A DNA stretch of 64,000 nucleotides from contig NZ_OY782764.1 of NCBI RefSeq assembly GCF_963678225.1, forward strand, positions 2,485,001-2,549,000, read 5' to 3'. Source of the DNA: an uncultured Cohaesibacter sp. Its GTDB lineage: Bacteria; Pseudomonadota; Alphaproteobacteria; Rhizobiales; Cohaesibacteraceae. A program made the position numbers and the translations under genes. The number at the start of each line of letters is the position of its first letter. Position 1 is the first letter of the stretch. Below are positions 10,901-19,079 of this stretch, piece by piece. Under the pieces are notes generated by a model, which ran no database searches, was not told the DNA's origin, and saw only the letters and a list, made by a program, of their open reading frames with translations.

Positions 10901-11460
10901 GGATCTTCAACCTCAACAAGGAAGCCCGCGCCCGTTTGCTTTCTTCCTTTGACGTGGTCAACAGTCATTTCAAATCCCTGTTCGCCAAACTGTTCGGCGG
11001 CGGTGAGGCAGAACTCACATTGACCGATGCCGATGACCCACTTCAGGCTGGCCTTGATATCATCGCACGTCCTCCGGGTAAGAAACCCCAGACCATGACG
11101 CTGCTTTCAGGCGGAGAACAGGCGCTGACGGCCATGGCGCTTATCTTTGCGGTTTTTCTGACCAACCCGGCACCCATCTGCGTGCTCGATGAGGTTGACG
11201 CTCCGCTAGATGATGCCAATGTGGAGCGCTTCTGCGCCCTGCTGGAAGAAATGCGGACGCTTACGGAAACCCGCTTTGTCACCATCACGCATAACCCGAT
11301 CACCATGTCCCGAATGGATCGGCTGTTCGGCGTGACCATGGCCGAGCGTGGCGTCTCGCAGCTTGTTTCCGTCAATCTGGAAGCGGCGGAAGAGTTGATC
11401 GCAGAAGATGAAAACCGCGCAGCCATAGCCACCGTGCCGCCGGGTTACCCGCAGCCGTAA
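7954..11460 (+). CDS. smc: Chromosome segregation ATPase SMC
   Basis: A full-length 1168-residue SMC protein. The N-terminal ATPase half has Walker A GPNGCGKSN (residues 31-39). Long coiled coils rich in Ala/Glu/Arg (about 170-480 and 650-980) flank a compact hinge (about 490-640). The C-terminal half has the ABC signature LLSGGEQALTAMALIFAVFL (about 1050) and Walker B VLDEVDAPLDDAN (about 1075). SMC compacts and segregates newly replicated chromosomes with ScpA and ScpB, which are not in this window. No terminator is evident just after the gene. Confidence 0.97.
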   Translation: MKFTKLRLLGFKSFVEPMDFIIETGLTGVVGPNGCGKSNLVESLRWVMGENSYKNMRASGMDDVIFAGSTNRPARNTAEVTVHLDNSDRTAPAGFNDSDELEISRRIERENGSNYRINGKDARARDIQLLFADASTGSRSPSMVGQGRIGEIISQKPTQRRGLLEEAAGISGLHSRRHEAELRLKAAEANLERLEDIMAQISTQLEGLKRQARQASRYRNLSSDIRATEATLYHLRWQEILAEEEKAKEALRLADLKVAEATTAQSAAAREEAVVNHALPALRDESAAKAASLQRLTLAARELDNEEKRVEEKLADLARRIEQLKADKLREKQMLDENADLLKTLDDERAELTAEDEGAAKTQEAADEALKKAEEDLAKAEGVASDWTSRLAEAEGSARQLQQATEAARGRLARLSSQKAQSERDLDRVNEQLDKDTGLDDLREQVESASEVLAILEEETEAATSAVADAREAETTARRARAEAESAFNRLDTEARTLAKIVEGGQDKRYPPVLDSLKVDAGYEVALASALGEDLDAPLDAAAPRHWGEMGGDVEDPAMPHDLPCLSAYVSGPERLTRRLDQIGIVDASLGADLQKHLKPGQRLVSREGDLWRWDGLVIRAGAPTPAAQRLEQRNRLEELEGRLDEAEERLNDARNAFEEQRTIASDMAREEQTKRNRWRDAQKRLSSLRDNLAKAERDANQILARKATLEATIGRLTEEEGEARSAFEDAEKQQKDLPAIDHLQRERDNARLIQSEKRSLLTEARAKADSLVRDAIMRAKRLAAIERERSSWVSRAENADAQIATLDARLSETEKEREQLTDTPDEIAIRRRTLLSEIAKAEEAQKEAGDKLTEAERTALEAGVAAKSAMEALSSTREERSRADERINGIKARKDELTRQIDDAMDCAPAATFGLSGLKKDAPLPAMASVEGRLERLKNERERLGGVNLRADEEAGEISEQLVTMETERDDLIEAIKKLRTGIFNLNKEARARLLSSFDVVNSHFKSLFAKLFGGGEAELTLTDADDPLQAGLDIIARPPGKKPQTMTLLSGGEQALTAMALIFAVFLTNPAPICVLDEVDAPLDDANVERFCALLEEMRTLTETRFVTITHNPITMSRMDRLFGVTMAERGVSQLVSVNLEAAEELIAEDENRAAIATVPPGYPQP

Positions 11461-11543
11461 ATGTGATTTGCACTAGCCGTGTTGAGGGGGGGCGATAGAA
11501 CGTGCCATTTGAGTGCCCCTGTCATTCAGTATGAAAATCTGCG

Positions 11544-11948
11544 CTAGTCGTCTTCTTGTGGCAGATTGTCGGTGATGTCGTAATAATCGCCTTTGTGCGA
11601 AGCGAAAATATGCTTGGTTAGGCGCCGGCCATGTACATCATCGATACAACCCACGGAGACAGCAATTTCATCTCGCCATTCAGGATGTCGATCCGCATGC
11701 CAGAAGAGCGACGAGCCGCATTTGGAGCAGAAGCCACGACGCGCAAATTCGGACGACTGATACCAAGCCAGAGCCTCTTGCCCCTTTTTGATCACCAGAT
11801 TGCTGAACTGGATCGTGATGCTGGGCCAGGCATGGCCTCCCCATTGGCGGCATTGCTTGCAGTGACACATCACCATGGGATTGGCATGACCGGGAAATTC
11901 GAATTCAACGGCACCACAAAGGCACCGACCTGTCAGCATTTCATCCAT
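11544..11948 (-). CDS. GFA/CENP-V domain zinc protein
   Basis: A 134-residue protein. The ATG at 11948 is preferred over one 24 bases earlier because GGAGA lies at ideal distance before it. The GFA fold is marked by its zinc cysteines: GRCLCGAVEFEF, MCHCKQCRQWGG and FCSKCGSSLFW. The family is named after glutathione-dependent formaldehyde-activating enzyme, but most short members have no shown activity, so an enzymatic role should not be assumed. The gene is monocistronic and convergent with smc. Confidence 0.88.
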   Translation of the reverse strand: MDEMLTGRCLCGAVEFEFPGHANPMVMCHCKQCRQWGGHAWPSITIQFSNLVIKKGQEALAWYQSSEFARRGFCSKCGSSLFWHADRHPEWRDEIAVSVGCIDDVHGRRLTKHIFASHKGDYYDITDNLPQEDD

Positions 11949-12111
11949 GATATGTCTCCTGCTTTTCTGCATGCTATTCTTGCGCCGCGACTATAGCGTC
12001 ATCGGGCAGCAAGGGTCCAACATATCGTGCAAATTCATCCATAAGGGAAATTGATGCACCGCTCAGGCTTCAGCGCATATCGCACGCGTGCCCGAGCGGC
12101 AGGAATGTCAG

Positions 12112-12954
12112 CTAGACTGTAACAATCGCTCCAAAGGCATCGCCATAGTCAGCCCCCAGAACTGACCCCGTCTGAAAATCGATCATGGCCGGAGCATCAA
12201 AACCGCACTGTTGCAGCTCGTCTTTGAGGCTATGGGGCGAGAAATACTGCATCCAGTTATAGATCTCGAATGTCTCGTCAGGGCATGCGATCAGATAATG
12301 ATCAAGCCCAGTCGTTGTCTCAGGCCAGAGCCAGCTTTTCTTGAGGCCAACATAGGGAGAGGGCGCCCAGAAGCCACCCATGAGGTCTGCTTCCAAAACG
12401 GTGCTCTCTGCAAGCTTCTGGAACATGTGGTCGGAGAAGACATCAAAGACGATGGCCCCGCCGGGATTAAGCTGTGCCCGCATCCGGGCCAGCAGCGTGC
12501 GGCGTTGACTGGGGGAGAGCGCACAATAGTCAGCATAGATCAACAGGACCAGATCCTGCTCTTGCGGCAGGGGATCTTCCAGATAATTGGCCAGACGGTA
12601 GCTTGGTGCACCAGTTGGCGCGGCTGACGGGGCATGGCCGCGTGCATAGGCAAGCGACGGGGTTGAAATATCCACGCCGGTGACTTGCGCCCCTTTTCGG
12701 GCCAGCCGATTGGCATAAAGCCCCGGGCCGCAGCCAAGGTCGCAGACCCGTTTGCCATCAATGGCAAAGCGTTCGGCAATCCAGTCGACAATCGAGATGA
12801 TGCTCTCTTGCTTGCGGGAGGCCAGATCATTGCTGCCATCAATGTGAAAGGCGAGCATGCTGGCCGCGATATGGGGGCGGGTCCAGAGGTCTGGAGCGGT
12901 ATATTGGCAAAAGGGGGCCGGACGTTCGGCCATAGTGCAAAGAAGGTCATACAT
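12112..12954 (-). CDS. Class I SAM-dependent methyltransferase
   Basis: A 280-residue methyltransferase. The start is placed at MYDLLCTMAERPAPF, because the family typically begins with a comparable short helix and the APDLWTRPHIAASMLAFH region; an upstream ATG at 13026 would add 24 residues. SAM motif I is RVCDLGCGPGLYANRLAR, followed by VTGVDISTPSLAYARGHA. QLNPGGAIVFDVFSD is the beta5 element. The tail YNWMQYFSPHSLKDELQQCG matches a family of Methyltransf_25 proteins of unknown substrate. The gene is monocistronic. Confidence 0.82.
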   Translation of the reverse strand: MYDLLCTMAERPAPFCQYTAPDLWTRPHIAASMLAFHIDGSNDLASRKQESIISIVDWIAERFAIDGKRVCDLGCGPGLYANRLARKGAQVTGVDISTPSLAYARGHAPSAAPTGAPSYRLANYLEDPLPQEQDLVLLIYADYCALSPSQRRTLLARMRAQLNPGGAIVFDVFSDHMFQKLAESTVLEADLMGGFWAPSPYVGLKKSWLWPETTTGLDHYLIACPDETFEIYNWMQYFSPHSLKDELQQCGFDAPAMIDFQTGSVLGADYGDAFGAIVTV

Positions 12955-13229
12955 GACAGGGTATCCATACTGAGCGCCAAGCTGTTGGCGCGCAAAAGCA
13001 GGTAGAATTGGGATACAAAAACCCATCCGGCCATATGGCGGGACTTTTGGGTGGAAGGCCGCGCTCTTGTTAAAGGCGCAGGCATGTCATGCTGAATAAA
13101 AGAAAGTGCGTTATGGATAACTCTTTCACAGGGCGCAAGCAAGGCACAAGGAATGCGAATGTACACTTTTCAGCGCAAGGTTTTGTGCCTAGTCTTTAGG
13201 AAACCGATTGTTATAGGGAAGGTGTGCCG

Positions 13230-13928
13230 ATGACCGACCAAATTTCCGCTGATCATCTCAAATTGACGCTGTATATCGCCAACAAGAATTACTCATCCTG
13301 GTCTTTGCGTCCCTGGATTGCCATGAAGACCAAAAATATCGTCTTCACCGAGCATCTGTTGCAATTTGATGAAGCCACCGGCCACGCCCATTTCATCGAA
13401 TATTCACCGACCAAGAAAGTGCCGGCTCTGAAAATCGAAGAAGAGGGCAAGGAGCCTGTGATCATTTGCGAAAGCCTGGCTATTCTCGAGGTGATTGCAG
13501 ATCTATTCCCCGAAGCAGGGCTCTGGCCCGTCGATGTCATGGAGCGCGCCAAGGCACGAGCCTTTGCCGCCGAAATGCATGGAGGCTTTTTCGGGCTGAG
13601 AGGCTCATGCCCGATGAATATCCGGCGAGAGATTAAACGGCTCGATCTGGATCCCTACAGTGCTGCTGCCGTGGTCAAGAATGTAGAACGGATTGAGCAG
13701 ATCTGGCGTGAATGCCTTGATGCCTCTGGCGGCCCTTTTCTGTTCGGCTCCTTTGGCGCGGCGGATGCCATGTTTGCCCCGGTGATCAATCGTTTTGAGA
13801 AATATGAACTCACCGACAGCGAGGTGTTTCATGCTTATCGCTTTGCCATCAAAACCCTGCCTGCCTGGAAAGAATGGGAAGAGGAGGCCCTGAAGGAGCC
13901 TTGGGTCGTTGAAGAAGACGAAGCCTGA
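13230..13928 (+). CDS. Glutathione S-transferase family protein
   Basis: A 232-residue GST-like protein. The ATG at 13230 follows AGGGAAGG at good distance; a GTG two codons earlier is possible. The N-terminal thioredoxin-like domain begins LTLYIANKNYSSWSLRPWIA, where the NYSSWSLR stretch carries the usual Ser/Tyr catalytic position. The loop KKVPALKIEE gives the cis-proline, and the glutathione-binding ICESLAILEVIADLFP is clear. The all-helical C-terminal domain ends in LPAWKEWEEEALKEPW. It resembles the YfcF-like or maleylacetoacetate-isomerase-like branch, but the substrate is not predictable. Confidence 0.88.
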   Translation: MTDQISADHLKLTLYIANKNYSSWSLRPWIAMKTKNIVFTEHLLQFDEATGHAHFIEYSPTKKVPALKIEEEGKEPVIICESLAILEVIADLFPEAGLWPVDVMERAKARAFAAEMHGGFFGLRGSCPMNIRREIKRLDLDPYSAAAVVKNVERIEQIWRECLDASGGPFLFGSFGAADAMFAPVINRFEKYELTDSEVFHAYRFAIKTLPAWKEWEEEALKEPWVVEEDEA

Positions 13929-14000
13929 TGCTCTGAACTTCGGTATGGCGGAGATCAGTAAGCAACCAAATTCTGCGGAAATAGACTGGCCCGTATCGGG

Positions 14001-14510
14001 TTAGTCGAACAGGCGGTCGACTTCGTCCTGTGCGGTCGGGTGATCGATGGCCAGCATCCAATCGGTTGCGCTAGCTGTATCGTTGATCAATGCACTGACG
14101 CGATCAATGAGAGGCCGCACTTCGGTGGAAGCCATGAAGGCGACACTATCGAGAAACTCGTTTGAGAGATCGCCATTCAGATCCACGATGCGTTCGATCA
14201 GCCCTTCAATCTTGACATCGATCTCATGCACCAACGATTCCAGTTGGTCACGCACCTCGGGTCGCACTGAGTCATAGAGGGAAATTGCGAGTTGTTTTTC
14301 CTTGAAGGTGGATTGCTGGAAATAGTCCGCATAGCCCATGGGGCGCCAAGCCACGATATCCTCGGCGCATTCGGGCATGGCTGACAGCATCTCGATCAGC
14401 ATCAGCACTTCATTGAAATGGTTGAGATAGTCAGTCGCGAGCAAAGTCGACGGGTTGATGTTGGCGTCCAGCAACAAATTCGCATCAGGAAGGGTAGACA
14501 TTTCCGACAT
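14001..14510 (-). CDS. Conserved hypothetical protein with CheZ-like C-terminal motif
   Basis: A 169-residue, acidic, largely helical protein with no signal peptide or membrane segment. Readable blocks are NPSTLLATDYLNHFNEVLML, AWRPMGYADYFQQSTFKEKQ and a long helix VRDQLESLVHEIDVKIEGLI. I do not recognise a named domain. The last ten residues, AQDEVDRLFD, resemble the CheY-binding tail of CheZ and the xQDxIDxLF endings seen on some chemotaxis and flagellar proteins, including the CheZ at 30127-30855. A link to CheY signalling is inference only. The start ATG has GAGAG upstream. The gene is single, between convergent or divergent neighbours. Confidence 0.75.
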   Translation of the reverse strand: MSEMSTLPDANLLLDANINPSTLLATDYLNHFNEVLMLIEMLSAMPECAEDIVAWRPMGYADYFQQSTFKEKQLAISLYDSVRPEVRDQLESLVHEIDVKIEGLIERIVDLNGDLSNEFLDSVAFMASTEVRPLIDRVSALINDTASATDWMLAIDHPTAQDEVDRLFD

Positions 14511-14815
14511 CGTGTGACTCTCAACGCAACTTCATTGGCATTCAGGCGACGAGACCAGTCTACGAAAAGAGCTCTATGGGCAACCAGGAAGTGATATCTT
14601 CATGCCAATTACCGCAAGTGTCACGGCAGTGTGCAAGACATGCAATCCCCGCTCAAAGTTGCCGCATATTTGCAATAAGCGGTTTTCAAAGACGGTCCAA
14701 CTTAACCATAAGGTGCTATAGTTTCCAAATACTTGACGTTGGCTCGCGTCGGTGAAAAAGATGAAACAGGATAAAGATTTAGCAAACCCCTTAGAAGAAA
14801 TCGAATTGGACAATC
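14511..14815. other. Intergenic region with a possible 21-codon leader frame
   Basis: Upstream of the SRAP gene. The only notable item is a short plus-strand frame, 14761-14826 (MKQDKDLANPLEEIELDNHD and Arg). Its end overlaps the SRAP start codon in another frame, and it is preceded by GGTGAAAAAG. It could be a coupled leader peptide or chance. Nothing else is apparent. Confidence 0.3.
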
Positions 14816-15637
14816 ATGACCGGTAGACTGCATCTTGTGGCAGAAGAGATTGAATTGATTAAATTTTTCGGTGTAGCGGAGCTTTTGCCCGGTTTGCACA
14901 AAATGCCGCCTAGACATAACGTCGCACCGAGCACTCCGGTTCTGACAATTACTCATGAATATGGCAAGCGCACCGCTCGGCTGATGAAATGGACTTTTGT
15001 GCCTGATTGGGTAAAAGATCCGCGTGATTTCACGCAAATCAGCACCGCTCGCATGGAAACCGTCGAGAAGAAGCCATCCTTCAAAAATGCAATTCGATAC
15101 CGCCGATGTCTTGTGCCTGTGACCGGCTTTTATGAATGGCAACGGCAAAAGGAGAGCGGAGAGGGGATACCGCATTTCTTCCGGCGCAGCAATGAGGTTC
15201 TATTTGCCCTTGCTGGTATCTGGGAAACATGGATGGGTCCCAATGGCGAGGAATTTGATGGGCTCGCGTTGTTGACTGCGCCAGCAAAGCAGCCTTTTCG
15301 CACGATTTCCGAGAGGTTGCCCCTCATCATCCCACCTGACGACCATGATACGTGGTTGAACACCCGTTCTGGCCGTTTTAATGAAGCGCGTCCGCTGCTT
15401 AGGAGCGCTCCACCAGACGATCTGATGGCTTACCCTGTTTCCTGTCGCATCAATAATCCAAGCATTGACGATGCGTCCTTGGTTGAACCGCTTAAGGCCC
15501 CACAGGGAAACACTGTGCAGGTGACCACAGCATGCGATAGCACACAAGAGAAGAAGGGAAAGGCTTTCAAGGAGAAGGAGGAACAGAAGATCACCAAAAG
15601 GAAGCCTGAAGAAGATACCCAATTGGATCTTTTTTGA
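14816..15637 (+). CDS. SRAP (YedK/HMCES) family protein with substituted active site
   Basis: A 273-residue SOS-response-associated peptidase-fold protein. The fold is clear: MPPRHNVAPSTPVLTI, LMKWTFVPDWVKDPR, RYRRCLVPVTGFYEWQR, LFALAGIWETW and PAKQPFRTISERLPLII. Family members crosslink to abasic sites through Cys2 with help from Asn75, Glu105 and His160 (E. coli YedK numbering). Here the matching residues are Thr2, Thr77, Glu107 and Ser165, so only Glu and the DNA-contacting Arg4 and Arg79 remain. No upstream in-frame start restores a cysteine, because a TAG lies 24 bases before the ATG. It may bind DNA without crosslinking. The C-terminal ~45 residues are a Lys/Glu-rich tail. Confidence 0.85.
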   Translation: MTGRLHLVAEEIELIKFFGVAELLPGLHKMPPRHNVAPSTPVLTITHEYGKRTARLMKWTFVPDWVKDPRDFTQISTARMETVEKKPSFKNAIRYRRCLVPVTGFYEWQRQKESGEGIPHFFRRSNEVLFALAGIWETWMGPNGEEFDGLALLTAPAKQPFRTISERLPLIIPPDDHDTWLNTRSGRFNEARPLLRSAPPDDLMAYPVSCRINNPSIDDASLVEPLKAPQGNTVQVTTACDSTQEKKGKAFKEKEEQKITKRKPEEDTQLDLF

Positions 15638-15766
15638 AGGATACAGTCGAAACGGAGCCTTTTCCAGGAGATGGGTGTCCGGTTCTCGACTGTGTTGTCA
15701 CTGTGAGCTATGATGGAGGGCGGTTTTCCAACAGCCAAACCAGCTGTGACAACTCAAAATGACAAA

Positions 15767-15792
15767 GGGCCCGAGAGTTTACTCTCGGGCCC
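15767..15792 (-). terminator. Strong terminator of the porin gene
   Basis: GGGCCCGAGAG (15767-15777) pairs perfectly over 11 bp with CTCTCGGGCCC (15782-15792) around TTTA. On the minus strand it is followed by TTTGTCATTTT. It lies 37 bases past the porin stop and probably also limits read-through from the convergent SRAP gene. Confidence 0.8.
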
Positions 15793-15828
15793 AGAATTCT
15801 TGGACTTCAAGTCTAAGCTAAGCTTAGA

Positions 15829-16893
15829 TTAGAAAGAACGTTTCAGGTACAGTTTGCCTGCTACGTCGTCCCAGTCAGTTGCAGCTGCTGCGTCGAAGTC
15901 AGTTTTTTCGTAACCTACACGAGCGCCAATTTCGAGATTAGCAACTGGGGTGTAGGTGATCTGAGCGGAAGTACCCCAGGTTTTGTAAGCTGCTTCGTCG
16001 AAATCAACGTAACCAGCGTCAACACCGAATACCAGGTTGTCAGCGAAGGCGTATTCGAAGCCACCGTTAACAGCCCATTTGCTCCAGGTGTTGCCCAGGC
16101 CGTCGTTGGTGTAGCCATCTTCGTAGCCACCAGCGATACCGAAGGTCAGGCCTTCCATCAGGTTGAAGGAAGCTTCACCACCGATGATGTAGCCAACGTC
16201 AGCAGAGAAAGCGCCGTTCCAGTAACGAGACTGGTATACAGCACCAGCTACGTTTGCAGAACCCCAGCCCTGCTTAACAGCCAAGCGAGCAGCGAGGGAA
16301 GGAGCGGTCATGCCAGCGAGGCCAGCAATGCCGGTGCCGTTGTATTCTTCCAGAGCGATGGTAGCGGATACGCCGTTACCCAGGGAAGCAACATAACCGA
16401 TGGTCTGCAGGTCACCGTGGCCGATGCCGAAGTCATCATAGTACAGGCCAGCGTTGAAGTCGACGATGGAGTCGGTCAGACCAGCATACAGGCCGCCGAG
16501 CTGCAGGTAAGCTTTATCGAATGCAGCGTTTGCACCAGAAGTTGCGCCAGCACCTACGTTGTCATCATATTCGATGTGAGCAGCAAGAGTACCGAATTCG
16601 GTTTCTTCTTTAGCATCGAAAGCGATGGTGGTTTCGGTGTAGTAGCTAACTTCGTCTACAGTGTTGCGCTGTACGCCACGGTAGTCAACGAAGCCGTTCT
16701 GGATGCCGAATTCAACTTTACCAGAGATCTTCAGGCAGGTATCGGTACCTGGGATGAAGAAGTAACCAGCGCCGTATGCATCACATACTTTAACGTAATC
16801 TACTGGTTCTGCTACTGGCAGGTCTGCTGCCTGTGCTGCACCGCCAGCTACCAAAGCAGCTGCGGAGCCAAGGATGAGGCTCTTGATGTTCAT
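15829..16893 (-). CDS. Outer-membrane porin, Rhizobiales Omp2 type
   Basis: A 354-residue porin. The start at MNIKSLILGSAAALVAG has AAGG upstream and is the usual family start; two Met codons further up are less likely. The signal peptide is cleaved near GAAQAADLP. The mature N-terminus VDYVKVCDAYGAGYFFIPGT and CLKISGKVEFGIQ are the porin_2 (Omp2a/Omp2b) hallmark. The rest is a run of amphipathic strands typical of a 16-strand trimeric beta-barrel, ending in the outer-membrane signature phenylalanine (KLYLKRSF). It provides passive diffusion of small hydrophilic solutes. Codon use looks more biased than that of its neighbours, fitting high expression. Confidence 0.95.
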   Translation of the reverse strand: MNIKSLILGSAAALVAGGAAQAADLPVAEPVDYVKVCDAYGAGYFFIPGTDTCLKISGKVEFGIQNGFVDYRGVQRNTVDEVSYYTETTIAFDAKEETEFGTLAAHIEYDDNVGAGATSGANAAFDKAYLQLGGLYAGLTDSIVDFNAGLYYDDFGIGHGDLQTIGYVASLGNGVSATIALEEYNGTGIAGLAGMTAPSLAARLAVKQGWGSANVAGAVYQSRYWNGAFSADVGYIIGGEASFNLMEGLTFGIAGGYEDGYTNDGLGNTWSKWAVNGGFEYAFADNLVFGVDAGYVDFDEAAYKTWGTSAQITYTPVANLEIGARVGYEKTDFDAAAATDWDDVAGKLYLKRSF

Positions 16894-17447
16894 GTTTCTG
16901 ACCTTCATTGTCATAACAAAAAATATTTTTGCAGTGACCAGTCCAGTCAGAACTGTAGTTCACTGCTTGCGACAAGATTGACAATACTCGTTTCTCCGGC
17001 GGGTTCAATCGACTCTCGTCTTCGCCGAGATCACTTTGCGAGGACTGTTGCACAAAAAACACAAAACAGGCTCTATGCCCCGGATTTCTGCCAATTCGTT
17101 ACTGAATTCTTAACGGGATTTATGTGCATTTTCGTGCTTTTGCTGCGTTTGCAGTGAGCAATGAAATGGCAAATAGGAATTTTATTCGGGTGGTTCGATC
17201 CGGAAACCGGCGTCAAGGGACTCAAATTCCACGCGTTCGGAGCACAAAATGCATCAAGCAGGGACAACGAAAACCGGATTCGATGCTGTTTGGCTGGTTA
17301 CCAGAGAATCGATTCTGTTGGATAGAGGCGAGTTGCGCTGATGGAGTGGATGATTCTTCTTATCTGTAGCCCTAACAAAAACGGCCGCTCCTGCTGGTGC
17401 AGAGGCAGCCGTTTTATATTTAAGAGCGCGCGATGAACACAGGTTCG
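16894..17447. other. 554-base intergenic region upstream of the porin
   Basis: It holds the porin promoter and long 5' leader on the minus strand. It also holds, at 17378-17415, the terminator of the lipoprotein gene. I see no coding frame with a credible start or family. Confidence 0.5.
17378..17415 (-). terminator. Terminator of the lipoprotein gene
   Basis: AAAACGGC (17378-17385) pairs with GCCGTTTT (17408-17415) around a G/C-rich inner part that can fold further. On the minus strand the stem is followed by TTTGTTAG. It lies 33 bases past the lipoprotein stop. Confidence 0.7.
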
Positions 17448-18236
17448 TTACGAGTCCGAATCTGAATCTTTCTTGCCGAATGGCCAGATGCGCGAGAAGA
17501 AGCGTTTCTTCTTGCCTGAATTTTCCTGCTGCCTGAGCTGTTCCATCTGCGATGCCACCTCTGGGGTTACATCGGTAAAGCGCTCTGGCGGCTGGGTCAG
17601 ATAGGTGCGCTTGCCTTTTTCTCCATGCTTCTGGGCTCGGATCAGGGCAAGACGCTCCTTGACTTGCCTATCATATTCTTTCAACTCTGCAGGACTGACC
17701 GGTCCTTTGCTATAATCAGGTTCTTTGATCTGTCGTGCAAAGTTGGCTGAGGCGGTGTTGTTCTTGATAATGGAATCACGCTGTTCCGGCGGCAGACGAC
17801 GAATGGCTTCCAGCAATTGTGCCCGTTCTTCGTCGCTCATGTTTTCCATGCGCTCATTATAGATCTCGCGCAGTTTGTCCGGGTCCTGCGGCCAGCCAGC
17901 TTGCGCATAGGCGGGCAGGCGTTTGCCATCTTCAGGCGTTGGCAAAGGTGCGCCATCAGGGGGCAAAACAAGCCCAGCACGCGCAGAATAGTCGATTGTC
18001 TGGCGTTTCTTGTCGTTGGGCAGAGCGCCCAGCAAGCCTGTGACATCGTCCAGCAACTCCCGCTCGTGGGTTTCGCCGGTGCCATAGGTTGAAGAGGAAA
18101 TTCCTGAACATGCTGAAAGCCCCATGCTGAGGGTCCCCAGCATGACCATGGCAATCAGGCCTGAAGGCTGAGCCGCACGGCTTTTGAAAGTTTCGGCACC
18201 GGAAAGGAAAATGTCCTTGCACCTGCTGACTGTCAT
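17448..18236 (-). CDS. Putative lipoprotein of unknown function next to lspA
   Basis: A 262-residue protein. The start at MTVSRCKD is chosen for the AAGGCGAG site before it; an upstream in-frame Met would add 17 residues. A hydrophobic segment (GLIAMVMLGTLSMGLSACSG) ends in a lipobox LSAC, so lipidation at Cys43 is likely, after an unusually long n-region. The mature part is charged, with RAGLVLPPDGAPLPTPEDGK, a helix MENMSDEERAQLLEAIRRLP and a strongly basic/acidic tail (KKKRFFSRIWPFGKK). The Leu-Pro-Pro-Asp stretch and place next to lspA recall DUF3035-type lipoproteins, but the match is weak. Fittingly, it sits downstream of the lipoprotein signal peptidase gene. Confidence 0.75.
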   Translation of the reverse strand: MTVSRCKDIFLSGAETFKSRAAQPSGLIAMVMLGTLSMGLSACSGISSSTYGTGETHERELLDDVTGLLGALPNDKKRQTIDYSARAGLVLPPDGAPLPTPEDGKRLPAYAQAGWPQDPDKLREIYNERMENMSDEERAQLLEAIRRLPPEQRDSIIKNNTASANFARQIKEPDYSKGPVSPAELKEYDRQVKERLALIRAQKHGEKGKRTYLTQPPERFTDVTPEVASQMEQLRQQENSGKKKRFFSRIWPFGKKDSDSDS

Positions 18237-18427
18237 GACGATCTCGCCTTTTGATATTCGGGCATTCTCATGAATGCTCTTACGCAAACCACCTCGGGCA
18301 CATCGTTAAAAATGTGCCAATTAGATTTAGACATACTTCCTAATGGGGCAGTAGATCAAGAGAAGCTTGTCTTTGGGCAAAGACAAATGCCCTGGATTGC
18401 TGGAAATATTGCTGCTTTTGCCACTAA

Positions 18428-18982
18428 TCATTCATTTGCGGCATCTTTGCGGCTGGAATCGGGCGCTTTTTTCAGCTTTCCTGCTTTCCGCCCGCCAAAC
18501 AGACTTTCCAGAACCAGAAGAGCCGCCCCGACAACGATCCAGACGTCAGCCAGATTGAAAATATACCAGCTGAAGCTCCCTACGTGAAAATGAAACAGGT
18601 CGACCACGGCGCCATGAAGAATGCGGTCAAGGCCATTGCCAAGAGCGCCGCCCATGATAAGGCCGAGGGCAAGTGTCGTCAGCTTGTCATGACCTTTCCA
18701 GATCCAGATGCCCAGCGCAATGGCAGCGACAGCCGCCAAGCCGATAAGCATATAGCGCCCCAGATCATCATCCTGCTGAAACAGGCCATAGGAGATGCCT
18801 CGGTTCCAGACAAGCACCAAATCAAAAAATGGCGTGATTCTGACTGGCCCTTCGAAACGCATGACCGCATCGATCTGGAAGCCGAAAAGCATCCAGAGCT
18901 TGAACGCCTGATCAACGACAAAGCCAATCAAGGCAACGAGATATCCCAAAGACCGTGCAGACAAGCCTGTTCTCCAAACCAC
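18428..18982 (-). CDS. lspA: Lipoprotein signal peptidase LspA (signal peptidase II)
   Basis: A 184-residue inner-membrane aspartyl protease that cleaves prolipoproteins. Four membrane segments are visible. The catalytic aspartates lie in GGALGNGLDRILHGAVVD and in WYIFNLADVWIVVG. The N-terminal IGFVVDQAFKLW matches the conserved DQ-x-x-K motif of helix 1. The start is a GTG at 18982 behind AGGT. It lies 97 bases downstream of ileS, the classic ribF-ileS-lspA order, although a strong terminator-like hairpin stands between ileS and lspA. The ~25-residue basic tail is longer than in E. coli. Confidence 0.95.
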   Translation of the reverse strand: MVWRTGLSARSLGYLVALIGFVVDQAFKLWMLFGFQIDAVMRFEGPVRITPFFDLVLVWNRGISYGLFQQDDDLGRYMLIGLAAVAAIALGIWIWKGHDKLTTLALGLIMGGALGNGLDRILHGAVVDLFHFHVGSFSWYIFNLADVWIVVGAALLVLESLFGGRKAGKLKKAPDSSRKDAANE

Positions 18983-19022
18983 GTTGGACCTATATCCAGC
19001 CCGCTTTCGGGCCTGTAAAGAA

Positions 19023-19056
19023 AAGCCGGGGTCCGGACAGCGCCAGACCCCGGCTT
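19023..19056 (-). terminator. Strong hairpin between ileS and lspA
   Basis: AAGCCGGGGTC (19023-19033) pairs perfectly over 11 bp with GACCCCGGCTT (19046-19056). On the minus strand it is followed by TTTTCTTT, so it should terminate most ileS transcripts before lspA and uncouple the two genes or set their ratio. Confidence 0.75.
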
Positions 19057-19079
19057 CACTATAGCTCTAAATGCGGCCG

